From contig JAJNNY010000115.1 in NCBI GenBank assembly GCA_022453515.1, positions 1-55,838 of the forward strand: DNA of 55,838 nt. Direction: 5' to 3'. A program made the translations under genes and the position numbers. The DNA is from Astrocystis sublimbata (lineage: Eukaryota > Ascomycota > Sordariomycetes > Xylariales > Xylariaceae). Numbering within the stretch: the first letter of the stretch is position 1; every line of letters begins with the position of its first letter. Of the stretch, positions 10,691 through 21,381 are shown one piece after another. Under the pieces are notes generated by a model. It did no database searches, was not told the origin of the DNA, and saw only the letters and a list, made by a program, of their open reading frames with translations.

Positions 10691-11579
10691 ATGGCTGATG
10701 CAGAGGCGCAGCTGGCGACGCCGACAGCGCCCGCAGCCGCCTCGGCCACGGCGACGCCCGGTTCCACGATGACGACGCGCTCGTCCCGCCGCAACGTCGA
10801 CCGTCGCACGCCCCGCTTCAGCTGGAACACGGCGTACGAGGACACCTTCTTTCGGTCGCTGTGCGAGTCGATGCAGCTGGGGTACAAGGACAGCCACAAC
10901 TTCAAGGCCGGCGCCTGGGAGCGTGCTGCCGTCGCCCTACGTGACCGCCACGGCGCCTACCCCGAGAAGAGCCACCTCATCAACAAGGCCGACAACGCCC
11001 GCAAGAAATTCCGCATGTGGCGCGGCCTACGCGAGGACCCGGACTTCCTCTACAACCCGGCCACCCGCATGGTTACCGCCCACGAGGACGCCTGGAACCG
11101 ACACTTCGACCGGGAGCCGCTTTCGAAGGCCTTGCGAGGCCGCCCCTTCGACCACGAGGACTACATGGAGATCCTGTTCCCCGATGTCATAGGCTCCGGT
11201 GGCGCCCCGAAGCGCATCATGAAGCCGAGGCGCAGAAACCCCGACGGCTCCATGCCTCCGCGCACGAGCGACGTGGACCCCGACACCTCAGCCGTCGTGG
11301 ATCCCGGCCTCGACTCGTCCACCTCGGCCGCCTCTCAAGATTCCACCCAGCAGATGCCACCACCACCACCACCGGTTCAACCGCAGTCATCGCCGACTAC
11401 CGCTCCCCGACCAGCACCCGCCGCCTCGGCCGCTCCCAACGGCGCCAGTGCACTCACACCTCCCGACGAAACCACCACCACCCCCGCCACCCAGTCCCGC
11501 AAGCGGCCTCGTCATGACCCCCCCTCAAGTCAACAGGAAAGACGCAGAGGCAGACCGTCGCGATTCGCACCCTCCTTCT

Positions 11580-11620
<41 letters not shown>

Positions 11621-12082
11621 CCAACTTCCGCCACCACCGCCACCCCATCCAGCGCCACCAACACCAACACCACAACCAACCCCGCGGCCCCACCGACATC
11701 AACCAGCGGTCTTTCTTCCACCACCACCCCAAATCTCACAACCGCACTACGCAACCTCCCGCTCGGCCTCACCGAAAACGGCATCGTGTCCCTCCTCGAA
11801 GCAGCGCTCAACGCGCGCGCCGCCGCACCGCCTGCGCCTCCAGCCCAGATCCCCAAGTGGCCCGAGCAGGCGGTGGAGATCCTGTTCCGCGAGTTCGCCG
11901 ACGAGGACCTCGACCTGCAGCTCAAGATCGCCGAAAAGGCCCTCACCGACGACAACAAGGCCATGGTCTTCGTCAAGATGACCCCCGTCCTGCGCCGCCA
12001 CTGGGTCGGTCGCCTGCGCGATTTCCATACTAGGAACTTGAATTTGGGGGGGCTGGGGAGGGTGGGGGAGGAGGGGTCTTGA
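10691..12082 (+). CDS. Myb/SANT-like DNA-binding domain protein
   Basis: Intronless, 463 residues. Residues about 42-166 fit the Myb/SANT-like DNA-binding domain (the Myb_DNA-bind_3 kind related to Harbinger-type transposon proteins). They show FSWNTAYEDTFF at the start, AWERAAVAL in helix 2, an NKADNARKKFRMWRGL helix, then the family's tail in which HEDAWNRHF and PFDHEDYMEILFPD follow. A long low-complexity linker comes next (polyproline near 215, a KRPRHD/RRRGRP basic patch near 270-285, thirteen consecutive Asn). An Ala/Leu-rich C-terminal helical region follows (about 350-455). It is probably a nuclear DNA-binding protein; its target is unknown. It converges on the FAD monooxygenase gene at 12750. 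Confidence 0.78.
11582..11620 (+). repeat. AAC trinucleotide repeat coding poly-Asn
   Basis: Twelve AAC codons and one AAT encode thirteen Asn in the linker of the Myb/SANT-like protein. It is a microsatellite likely to vary in length between strains. Confidence 0.9.
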
Positions 12083-12749
12083 GGAGGGAAGGGGGTGAGA
12101 GATGGATGGATGGGCTTTGCCTGTCTGTTATGAGGAAGGGGGCTTGAAGCGGGTTAGATGTTACGTATGACGTATGACCTACTTATGGCATATTGTCCGA
12201 GAGAAGGGGAGCCGGACATATGTATCTGCACATGTGGGTGTATACAGCAGCTTTTCGGCGAACGGAAGGAGGGGAGATACTGATTGATTATGAGATGAGA
12301 TGTGATACCAAAAAGGTGCCAGTGGTGGGTAGTAGGGCAGCGCCATATGTGTTTCGGTCGCGTCACATAGCTTCATATGATAATTCAAGTTTGGCGCCAG
12401 GCGCCGGGTGTCACTTAGTATTGCCATCTATGCTACCTGCTCGTCGTTTTCTTCTACCTAGGCTACGTACGATGGAATTACCTAGACAATGAAAATCCGC
12501 TCGCACCGTCAGTCGTAGTGGCAGTGGCAGTGGTGCTGGCGGTAGTTATTGTTACTTTTATTATTGTTATTATAGATGTTATCAAGACGCGAAGTGATTT
12601 TAATAGCTGTCGATAGGTAATACTTGCCCATGCCTACTACCCAGCTGATCATTATTCCTAAATCCCCTAACACATCGGTATTGACTTAATAAACCTTCAT
12701 TTCCTCCACCTTCAGCTACCTACGTATTCTCCAGAATCCTCAAGTGCCA
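12083..12749. other. Convergent intergenic region, no gene
   Basis: 3' flanks of two convergent genes. It holds simple GGCAGT/TTATTG-type repeats near 12520-12570 and CTACCTAGG near 12457. No gene seen. Confidence 0.5.
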
Positions 12750-14257
12750 TCACAGAACACCTCCACCACAACGCAGCAACACCCGCATCCCCTCCACCGC
12801 ATGCTCCGCAAGCACTCCCAAATCCAGGTCCCCAAGCGGCTCAAACAGCGCCCCAAGCTCGTTCCTCAACTTCTCCGCATCGAGACCAGCGGCCTGATCC
12901 TGGCCACAGAACAGCCTTCCCGTCCTTCGTCCATTCTCGACAACTTCCTGGCACCGGGGCCACCGCACTGCACTGAATGTCTTCAAGGCGGTCGGGACTT
13001 CGGCGGCGGATGATACGGCGCCCAGAAGATGTCCGAGGACGAAGGCGTCCTCGATGGAGATGCCGGCGCCGGCGCCCTGCCACGGCGAGGTCGCGTGGGC
13101 CGCGTCGCCGAGGATGCAGATGCGCTTGCGGGCGTAGGTCGGGGTTGTTTTGTGCTCCCATTGCGCGTAGCCTTTGGGGGAGTCTTGGTCGAGGATCAGC
13201 TATGTGACAGTTAATCATCTGATGCCCAACCAGGATTTGCGCGTACGATGTGATTGCCAAAGAGATCAATCAGCTCTTAAACTCCCACGGTGACCTCGGA
13301 AGACGACAAGAGGACTACTACTCACCTCAACCATACCCTTAGCAACAGGCCCCTGGTCCCAACTTGCGGGCAGCGCATCTCTCAGTGACTCTCTCGTCAC
13401 CTCCCGCTTCCGATCAACAGAGAAACTCTTATCGACCACCGCAATGATGCACTGGACCATGGTTTTATTCTCCACAAGGCCATGCAGCATCGCCGCGCCG
13501 TCGCCCAGCCATGCATACTGCCGGTCAACTTTGAAGGACTCCTCCCCGAGCACCTCTTTCGCTTTCTCAAAGGGCACCAGCCGTCTGCAATCCCACCACC
13601 CGGCCGGCGACGCAGCATGTTCCTCCCACTCCTCTATAAAGAGGTATTTTCGGACCGAGCTGAAAATGCCATCGGCGCCGACGACGGCGTCGAAATGCGC
13701 CGAGGTCCCGTCTTCAAAGGCCACAACGACTTCAGAAACGCTCTGTTCCAGGGACTGCAGGCGTTTCCCGGCATGCAGTTTATCCTTGGGAAGCAAGGAG
13801 AGCAGCGTCTGGAGAAGCGGTGCGCGGCTCAGTGTCAGTCCGGCGCTTTCTTCGAGATCAGCCACGAGGGCGCCGGCTGAGGGCCCGGAGCCCTGGCTTA
13901 TGTGTCAGTCATGGTCTCAGTCTCCGTCTCAGTCTTGACACTGTAAAATGAAGATAAAGATGAGAATGAGCATGAGGTAAGTAGGTAAATAAGTCAAGCA
14001 CTTACAATGACAAGACGAGCCGCATCAGCCTCAACAGCCCCAGCCTTTGTCTTCAGTAACTCAACAGCGGAAGGGATGATGTCGTCGAGGGCCTCGAGGG
14101 CCAGCGGTGACAGCCCGATGCCGGCACCGCGTTCCGTGAACTCGGGCGCCGACTCGTAGACGTGTACGTCCAGATGCTGGTGTTTGGTGAGGGCGATGGC
14201 GGTCGTGAGCCCGGCGAGGCCGCCGCCGATTATGCCGATTCGGATCCGCTCGGCCAT
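12750..14257 (-). CDS. FAD-dependent monooxygenase, salicylate-hydroxylase-like
   Basis: Three exons by splice consensus: 14257-14006, 13892-13326 and 13199-12750, all phase 0, giving 422 residues, the usual length for group A flavin hydroxylases. The N-terminus carries the dinucleotide-binding IGIIGGGLAGL motif followed by VYESA. The middle has VVGADGIFSSVRK, the conserved DG motif. Exon 3 has ILGDAAHATSPWQGAGAGISIED, here split across text: ILGDAAHATSPW binds the FAD ribityl chain. Such enzymes hydroxylate aromatic or other ring substrates using NAD(P)H and O2; the substrate here is unknown. It is clearly related to the gene at 24929. Intron 1 uses the acceptor ending at 13893, because an earlier acceptor would put a stop in frame. 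Confidence 0.85.
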
Positions 14258-15114
14258 TGTTGCGTTCCAAATTCTGGGATTGTCTGATTTTTGTTGATGA
14301 AATAAATAGCTATGATTCAGCTTGCTTCGGTGAGATGTGATGAGCTCTAAGACACAAAGCCGCGCCATGGTCTGTTGGCAAGCCTGTATGGCCCCTTTGA
14401 TGCATGACATGGGCCAACAATAACATTATTGTGGTTATCTCCAGGCCCCAACTACCTCCTCTCTCGGCTGCGGCGATCTTTCTAGGACTGATGTGCATTG
14501 GTGTCCGAAAGAGGCACTTTGACCCCAACATCCATGTTGGGATTTGTCGATCTTCGGATTTGGACGCATCACGGTTCAATTGATTCGATCAAGCTCATGA
14601 ATTCAATTCCTGCGAGATGGACGAATCACACATGTAACAGCAATTCTAAACACATTGCTGTCCATTAATGTTGCATACTAGGCATCTAGGTAGCGATGCA
14701 GCGCACATCGTGAGCTTTAGTGGAACAATACAACGGAGGATCTACAGCAATTCAATCCGACAAGGCTCTTCCCCTTCCCCCAGCTTGGACACAGCACTAC
14801 CGGGGTCGACGGCTTCTTGCTATGTCGCTGCTGTCGAGGTAGGAAGATTACATATGGGATTGTTCGCTATGAAAGCCCGTCGTTGTCAGAGCAATTAGTT
14901 GCTCTGGCCAGTCTTCTCCACCGTCGGCCCCGGGGACGAATCCTTCAGCATCGAATAAAATCGCGCGTTTGTTTCTCCGCGTCATTTCATTAAAATCCTT
15001 CAATAAGCCATTATGTAAGAGTATATATAAAAAATCATGCTTACCATGGCAGCCTGAACTTAATTTGCTATACTTTTTTTTTCCACTTGGTGATATTGTT
15101 TTTTCTCCAGCGCC
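14258..15114. other. Divergent promoter region, no gene
   Basis: It separates the minus-strand monooxygenase from the plus-strand amidase, so it probably holds both promoters. A T-rich tract lies at 15061-15083 just before the amidase start. No gene seen. Confidence 0.5.
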
Positions 15115-16906
15115 ATGTTGTTGTCGGTTTTCGTAGCTCTAGGACTATGGTCGTGCATCATCAGTGCACTACCATCATGTCCAACCAAACCGCCGTCGCT
15201 CCTAGACACCTCAATCGCCGAACTAGGCGCACTTCTCGAAGCCGGCGACTTTACCAGCCGCGACTTAGTCCAGCTATACATCCAACGGGTGGGCGAAGTC
15301 AACGATGACCTGCACGCCGTAATCGAGGTCAACCCCGACGCCCTTCGGCTCGCCCGGGAGCTCGACAGGGAGCGCGCGGACGGCAAAACACGGGGCCCAC
15401 TGCACGGCATACCCATCCTGGTCAAAGACAACTACGCCACGGTCGATGCCATGTTGACAGGCTCCGGCAGCGTGTGTCTTGCGCGGGCGATCCCCACCAC
15501 CGAGGCGACCGTCATCGCCAAGCTGCGGGAAGCGGGCGCCATCATCCTGGGCAAGCTGAACCTGAGCGAGTTCGCCGGCGTGCGCGGCCTCAACGCCATA
15601 GCGGGCTGGAGTCCGCGCGGCGGCCAGACTTTCGGCGCCTATGTGAAGCACCAGACTGCGTGCGGCTCGTCCAGCGGTTCGGGCGCGGCCGCTTCTGTCG
15701 GTCTTGCAGCTGGCACGCTGGGGACCGACACATCTGGAAGCATCACTTGTCCGGCCATGTACAATAATGCGGTCGGCGTCAAGCCAACCGTGGGTTTGAC
15801 CTCGCGGTTTGGAGTGGTGCCCGTCACGCTTCGACAGGACACGGCGGGACCCATCACCCAGACTGTCAGGGATGCGGCCATCCTTCTCGAAGCCATGGCC
15901 AGCAAGGACCCGAACGACAACTATACCTCCGCGCAGCCCTGGGATTCCCCTCCACGCTTTGCTACGGGACTGAGTACATCGGGGCTGGAAGGAGCACGTA
16001 TCGGCGTCGTTTGGACAGGACAGGATTTGCCCATCTCAGCGCACCAGGTCAATATCGACCAAATCAAGCCCGTCTTCGACAGAGCTGTAGCTGATCTGAA
16101 GACTGCGGGGGCCGAGGTTATTGACGTTAACCTAGATACTATGAACCAGACGCTCTTCGAGATTGCGCTGAAGTTCCGGAATAACGTCCTGGTATACATG
16201 GCCGCGGACTTGAACCCCGCAATGGAGGGCTACTTGAAGAATGTTAAGCAGAGCAAACACGGCGCCCTACACAATGTATCAGACGTCTTGCAATGTCTAA
16301 GGTCCGACCCCAAGGAGCTTGCCTCGGTATATAGTTTGTCCGACTGGGAAAACGCGGCTCAAACCAACATAACCGCCGATAGCCTCGAGGCATGGAACGC
16401 ATACGACACGGTCCTGACACTGTCTAGAAACGCCATTCTAGGTCCGATCAAGGAACATGGCTTAGACGCTCTTGTCATGCTTCCGGATCTTGCGCTTCTG
16501 GTCGGCGCGGCTCCAGGTTTTCCAATCGTAACTGTGCCCAGTAAGTGATATTCCCTTTGTCAATTACCTCTGCAAACAACCCCCATTTTCGTATACCAAC
16601 ATCGAACATGCCTCTTATTCTCCACGACATCCTGCGAAGCCTTACTTACACCTATGAACTGAAGTGGGCGTTCTTGGGCCAGAGGCCGAGACAGTTCGGA
16701 ACGGCAACGTGACCATTACCACTGGGCCAGGCATACCTCTTGGTCTCAGCTTCACGGCAGACAACTGGAGCGATCAAAAGCTGATACAGTACGCCTATGC
16801 ATATGAACAAGGATCGCAGAGGCGGAGGGAACTCACTCCCGTTATTAAACCGAAGTCAGACCTGCGTAGCATTATCCATCGACGAAGCGGTCGTGGTGAT
16901 TTATGA
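15115..16906 (+). CDS. Secreted amidase-signature-family hydrolase
   Basis: Two exons, 15115-16540 and 16665-16906 (intron phase 1, donor GTAAGT), encoding 555 residues. A hydrophobic start of ~20 residues suggests a signal peptide, and four or more Asn-X-Thr/Ser sites fit secretion. The amidase-signature triad is visible: Lys104 in ILVKDNY, the cis-Ser near 185 in CGSSSGSGAA, and the nucleophile Ser209 in GTDTSGSI. These enzymes cut amide bonds of small molecules or peptides; the substrate cannot be read from sequence. The splice join restores the family's ...VPMGVLGP turn near the C-terminus. It sits 0.5 kb from the first UstYa-like gene, so a role in processing or detoxifying the putative peptide product is possible but speculative. 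Confidence 0.85.
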
Positions 16907-17440
16907 TAAGCAGGACGTGGGAGATATTGTTCGGAGCCAGGACAGTATCTACTCAATAACTTATAGATAGTTAAAGCATCTTAGTTATAATAAACAATCT
17001 TTCTGTATCTGGTCTGACTAAGGCGGTGGACGCGATCCCGCGTTTCCCAAACTCCACGGGAATAGGCCCGACCTAGTTGTAGGCTTCAATGATAACACAA
17101 TCTTTGAAGATCCCGGCGTAAAGAGGGACTAACTACATGTTCGCAGCGCCGTCACCACTTCTCATTAGTTCTCGAAAGACGTTGCTGCGGCCTGTTTTCT
17201 GCCTTCAACTTCACCCAGTACCTGGTCGTTAAGCATCACGAGCAAGCGAAAGCTGAATCGCATATTAACGCTATATGAGCGCCGATGCGGCAGATACGGC
17301 AAGGAAATTCATTAAAGCAACGACCTCAGCGCCCTCTAGCACTTAGGTACCGTACTTAAGTATGTATAACACTCAACTAGCACCAATGAGATAGACAGAC
17401 ATAAGACTACTAGGTACATTAAGTACATATGCCCTTACTC
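16907..17440. other. Intergenic, contains a diverged dispersed repeat
   Basis: Convergent 3' flanks of the amidase and UstYa-like gene A. The piece at about 17230-17332 resembles 29519-29634 (shared core AGCATCAYGARCAAGCGAAA). No gene seen. Confidence 0.45.
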
Positions 17441-18553
17441 CTAATTGGCATGTCCAGATTTAAATCGTTCATTCGGCAGACCGTCCAATGCTTCGGCTTC
17501 GCCGGACGGCGCCGGCACGAGTGCATCAATGAATTCATCCATGTCGGCATACTGGACTCTTCTATTGTCTGCCCAATCCTGTATACGGTCCCAATTGGTG
17601 CATTTCCGGGCCCCAGACCGGTCGCCCTTGATCGTGCGAGGATCCTTCCAGAAAAATGTGTTCATCGAGATGTCTGCGTTGCACATAATACCCTCGCGGA
17701 GAACTTCAAGACAATGGTCTATTCATACTTTAGTGACGGTACTAGGGAGGCGTGCAACTATAAAGAGTACTTACCAATATGCATCGATGAGAATGTATCG
17801 CCCCCTTTGAGCTCGGGATAGGCGCCTTGATGCCGAAATTGGTAGATTCGTTTCTACTAGCTGTTAATCACTATCTATATCATGGCCTTGCGCAGCTTCT
17901 GATGTTGAGCATCACTCGTTAACGTACCACACAATGAAGCATATGATGAGCCTCAAGGTAACCGAGGTATCCAGAACCATCTTTCATCTGGATGGAGGTT
18001 TTGTTCATCATCCTCATCTCGTCTTCAGAAACCTTCACCATTGTTGCTATTATGTACTATCAACCTGGCTGTTGATACATGATACCAGAAACCTGGAGCA
18101 CTTACCTCGTAATAAGTTTGACCAAGCTTGGTCAAGCTCATAGCGTGGCTCGCCAACAAACGGACTCGATCCATATCCAAGCAGCTCTACCTTATATTCA
18201 ATGGCAGACTGTGCAGGTGCTGAATCAACCCCTATCGTCAGTGGAATCACATAGACCATGACAAGGAAATTCTTACAGAATGTTCGTTTCAGATCTGACT
18301 CGTTAAACCTGTTGTCTAAATGGACCTCGTTCATCAAAGTCTTGCTGGTCCGTAGAAGCAGGGCAAAGTTCAAGATCAAGAAAAGCAGGTTAAATAAACC
18401 AAAAACACCATTCAAGCTAAAGAGATGGGTTCGTTTTGGGTGTGGCTTGATCTTAGACCCTTTTGAGGCTTCAGGTATACCCTCATCGGCCGTCAAGAAA
18501 GGCTCCTGCTCCTCGTGAGTCTGGAGCATCATCTTCCAGGACATTGAATCCAT
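17441..18553 (-). CDS. UstYa-family oxidase/cyclase A (DUF3328)
   Basis: Five exons: 18553-18277, 18219-18106, 18046-17928, 17853-17775 and 17718-17441, encoding 288 residues. Features follow UstYa order: a short cytosolic N-terminus with EEQEPFL, one membrane helix (near residues 45-65), an SPAQSAIEY segment, DGSGYLG, the first metal motif HHMLHC, and the second motif DHCLEVLREGIMCNAD with CTNWDRIQDW near the end. UstYa proteins are established as copper-dependent oxidative enzymes that form ring links in fungal RiPPs such as ustiloxin and asperipin; some homologues chlorinate or hydroxylate. It is divergent from UstYa-like gene B and close to a repeat-type precursor, which supports a RiPP role. 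Intron 1 must end at the CAG at 18222-18220, since the next CAG brings a stop into frame. Confidence 0.9.
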
Positions 18554-19332
18554 GAGGGGTTGTGGCAGGAATGAAGATGAGCAATGTGGTGATGGGGTGA
18601 TGGGGTGAGCTTTAGAGCGGGAAATTCTCAGATTTTTTGTTGCATGCACCAAACTACATGTTAGGTGCTTGCCGGGGTCCGATCCAAGTATTGTAGGACT
18701 TTTTTGTTCAGGAATTTTCGAAATGAAGAAGTGGTATGTTGCAAGGCTTGTGTGATGTGACTCGGAGTGCCTGGTACCTTGGTACGGATCCTTCTGACGA
18801 TTCAACCGGCATTAGGACCAGCCGTCAAATAAATTCAAGCTATACCTATCAGAATAATGTCTATTGCGTCGGCCCCTTTTTGACAGTAGAGGCAACGATT
18901 GCCACGTTACAGTTCTGAGGACCTTCATAAGCTACTGTAGTAAGATTTTAGTCCGCTGTGTCTTTTACGCCACATAATGAGATCCCCCAGAGCTCTACTC
19001 GTATGATCGACACTTGGCCCCATAGTAGCCTCGGTAGCATTCGGACACGATGCAAAGTTAGGTCATGAGAAGGGGAGTCCCGATTTTCCGGTTTGAATCA
19101 ATGTAACGCTGGAGACGCAATGGACTTATGCAAGGCATTTTCTCGCCGAGTAAAGCCACGCCCCTGTGAACCTATTCCTTGAATTGATGGTCCTGCGGAT
19201 AGTGCACGCATCCTTATGTGAGATTTGGTCTCATTTATTCAATGACAGTGTGATTTTTATCGCTCAGAGCTTTGCCCATCCTAAATTTGTTTTTTGTGCC
19301 AATAGTGGTGCGAACCCAGTTCTCATACTTAC
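18554..19332. promoter_or_regulatory. Shared intergenic promoter region of two UstYa-like genes
   Basis: About 780 bp separate two head-to-head UstYa-like genes, so the region must hold both promoters and could coordinate them. I could not pick out a convincing regulator site by eye. Confidence 0.5.
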
Positions 19333-20375
19333 ATGTTATTGATCAGAGATCGAGACATGTCGAATGAAGAACAAAAGCCATTTCTTGACGAGAGTCAAGA
19401 TGAGAGCCAAAACACCCTACAAAGCTCCATTGTGAGAGAGAACTTTGCCAAGCAACAGAGTCGGTTTTGGAGTCCTATCCAGAAGCTTTCTGTGATTGCG
19501 AACCTGCTGCTACTCGTCATGTGCATTTTCTTGACAGCAACGATCGCGGTCAAGTCTGCAGGTGGAGGATCGTCGGCGACCAGACACAGCAACGACAAAA
19601 TCTCTGAGCCGTATTGTATGTTGCTTCCTGTACCTCACACAATATAGAACTGACGTTTTTGTGCGTGCTCCTTTCAGCTCCTGCGGCTTCTTTCATAGAA
19701 TACGAGTATCGACCTATAATTCCCAACGACACTCGCTTCACTGGCCATCCGGGACCAGAATGGGAGCATTCTATGCATGAACTCATGACAGGCAAGTTGT
19801 TCGTTGGTTAATCTTCATCACCCATTTCTCACACGAAGCTATCAGGTACCCTCATCCGTATTAGCGAGGAGGAGCTAAGTCGATCTGGCTCAAACTCTAT
19901 TTCGTTGAAGGATGGCGGGTATGCAGCAGGGCTCGGAGTCGGCCATAATCTCCATTGTATTGTAAGTACAAGAGTCTCCATTCTTGGTGATTAGATTAGA
20001 TGGTCTCATCACAATTTATTTGATAGAAACAGATAAAAAAGTTCCTATATCGCGAACACTTTTATCCCAACCTCAGCGAAGACAAAGATCAGTTCGAATA
20101 TACCCAGACCCATGCAGGTAAGTGGTACTTAATTCCTGATGCCACAACCCTAACGCTTCATGGCTAACAGGCTATTAGATCATTGTCTTGACTTTCTACG
20201 TCAAGAGATGCTATGCAACTTGGACTACTCATTGTGGACATTGTATTGGGGAGAAAGGCAGCAGGACATTCCAACACATCAGATTCCTTCTGAGAGAAAG
20301 TGCATCAACTGGGACAAATTGCATTCTTGGATGGGAACGAGAGCCGCTAATACCGACATGCTGGTGCGGCCATGA
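19333..20375 (+). CDS. UstYa-family oxidase/cyclase B (DUF3328)
   Basis: Five exons: 19333-19615, 19678-19791, 19846-19961, 20027-20117 and 20179-20375, encoding 266 residues. An alternative start at 19357 (MSNEEQKPFL) aligns better with gene A. It has a membrane helix near residues 54-75, then SPAASFIEY, ISEEEL, KDGGYAAG, the metal motif HNLHC (preceded by Gly where gene A has His), and DHCLDFLRQEMLCNLD with CINWDKLHSW. The second intron has a GC donor (GCAAGT at 19792) and an ordinary CAG acceptor. All four intron positions and phases match gene A, showing common origin. Expected role: oxidative ring closure on the peptide encoded 1 kb downstream on the same strand. Confidence 0.9.
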
Positions 20376-21381
20376 GGGAGCAGTTTTGATTCGAATATGT
20401 TAGTCCTGATAGCTCGAAGATACAAGTTAGATGAAGCATAAATCTTGCATTCTAATCACATATGAATATGATTTTATGAGTTGATACAACATAAAAACCC
20501 ACGGGGTGCTTTGCATCCCACAGGGAAAAGCAGACTGGACTTTGGTAATCTGTTTTCCGTGGAGGTGAGGACTAGGACATATCCCGATAAACTCCACGGA
20601 CCATGAACACTGTCGCTTTTTAGCAAGACCTGTTTGAACAACACCAAGAACCTAGTGAAGTGGGGAGTTAGGCAGACCCTGAAGATCCAGATAGCGCCCC
20701 GGGAAAGAACAGCCATTGCAATTCTTAGTCATAGTCATCGCAAGAGATCAGCAATATTCAGTGCCGCTAGCCTGCAGGAGAAAGCCTGGGTGATCCACCC
20801 CGACGTCGTATTATCAAATGTCTAGCCTACGGCGAGGGTGTGTCGTAGCATGCGGAAGGTATCTCTCAGTAAGCTGTGATATTACTCCGTGGGTTGCATT
20901 GCGCTTATTCTACATGTTTCTTCCGATAGCTACGATCTGTGATCGTGCCTCCATCTAAAACATTGCCGACATACCCATCCTGACTTGTTGCGATACGAGT
21001 TCTTAACCACAGGGCTGCATTTTCGATACTAGCGTGTAACATCAACGTCTTGTTCCGATGATACTGGCCTGCGATTGGTCATTGTATACATGTGCCCAGA
21101 GAGCAGGATCATGCAGTCTCCTCCTCGAGTTTAAAACATATTTCGTGAAACTAGAAGTGATTCTCGGTGGCAACGTAGGTTCGTCCTAGTAATCACCTAA
21201 TCCGACCATGTATTGTTTAGTACGTGATCTATAAGATCGTCATTAGCTGCTCATTTATTTTTATTTCCAGAGTAAGCGCCATATTTATTAAGAACAAAAA
21301 ATATCTTTCGTAGTCATCGCTCTAACTCACACTTCAAATCTGCACATACACTTATACACGCATTAAGTTCCTTGCATCATC
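20376..21381. other. Intergenic, promoter of the precursor gene
   Basis: No coding potential beyond short frames without motifs. The last ~150 bp are AT-rich and then C/T-rich before the precursor start, as expected of a fungal promoter and leader. Confidence 0.5.

Noticed and set aside
12841..13269. 142-residue minus-strand frame rich in Arg
   Set aside because: It is the wrong frame over exon 3 and intron 2 of the monooxygenase. The correct frame contains the GDAAHAT motif.
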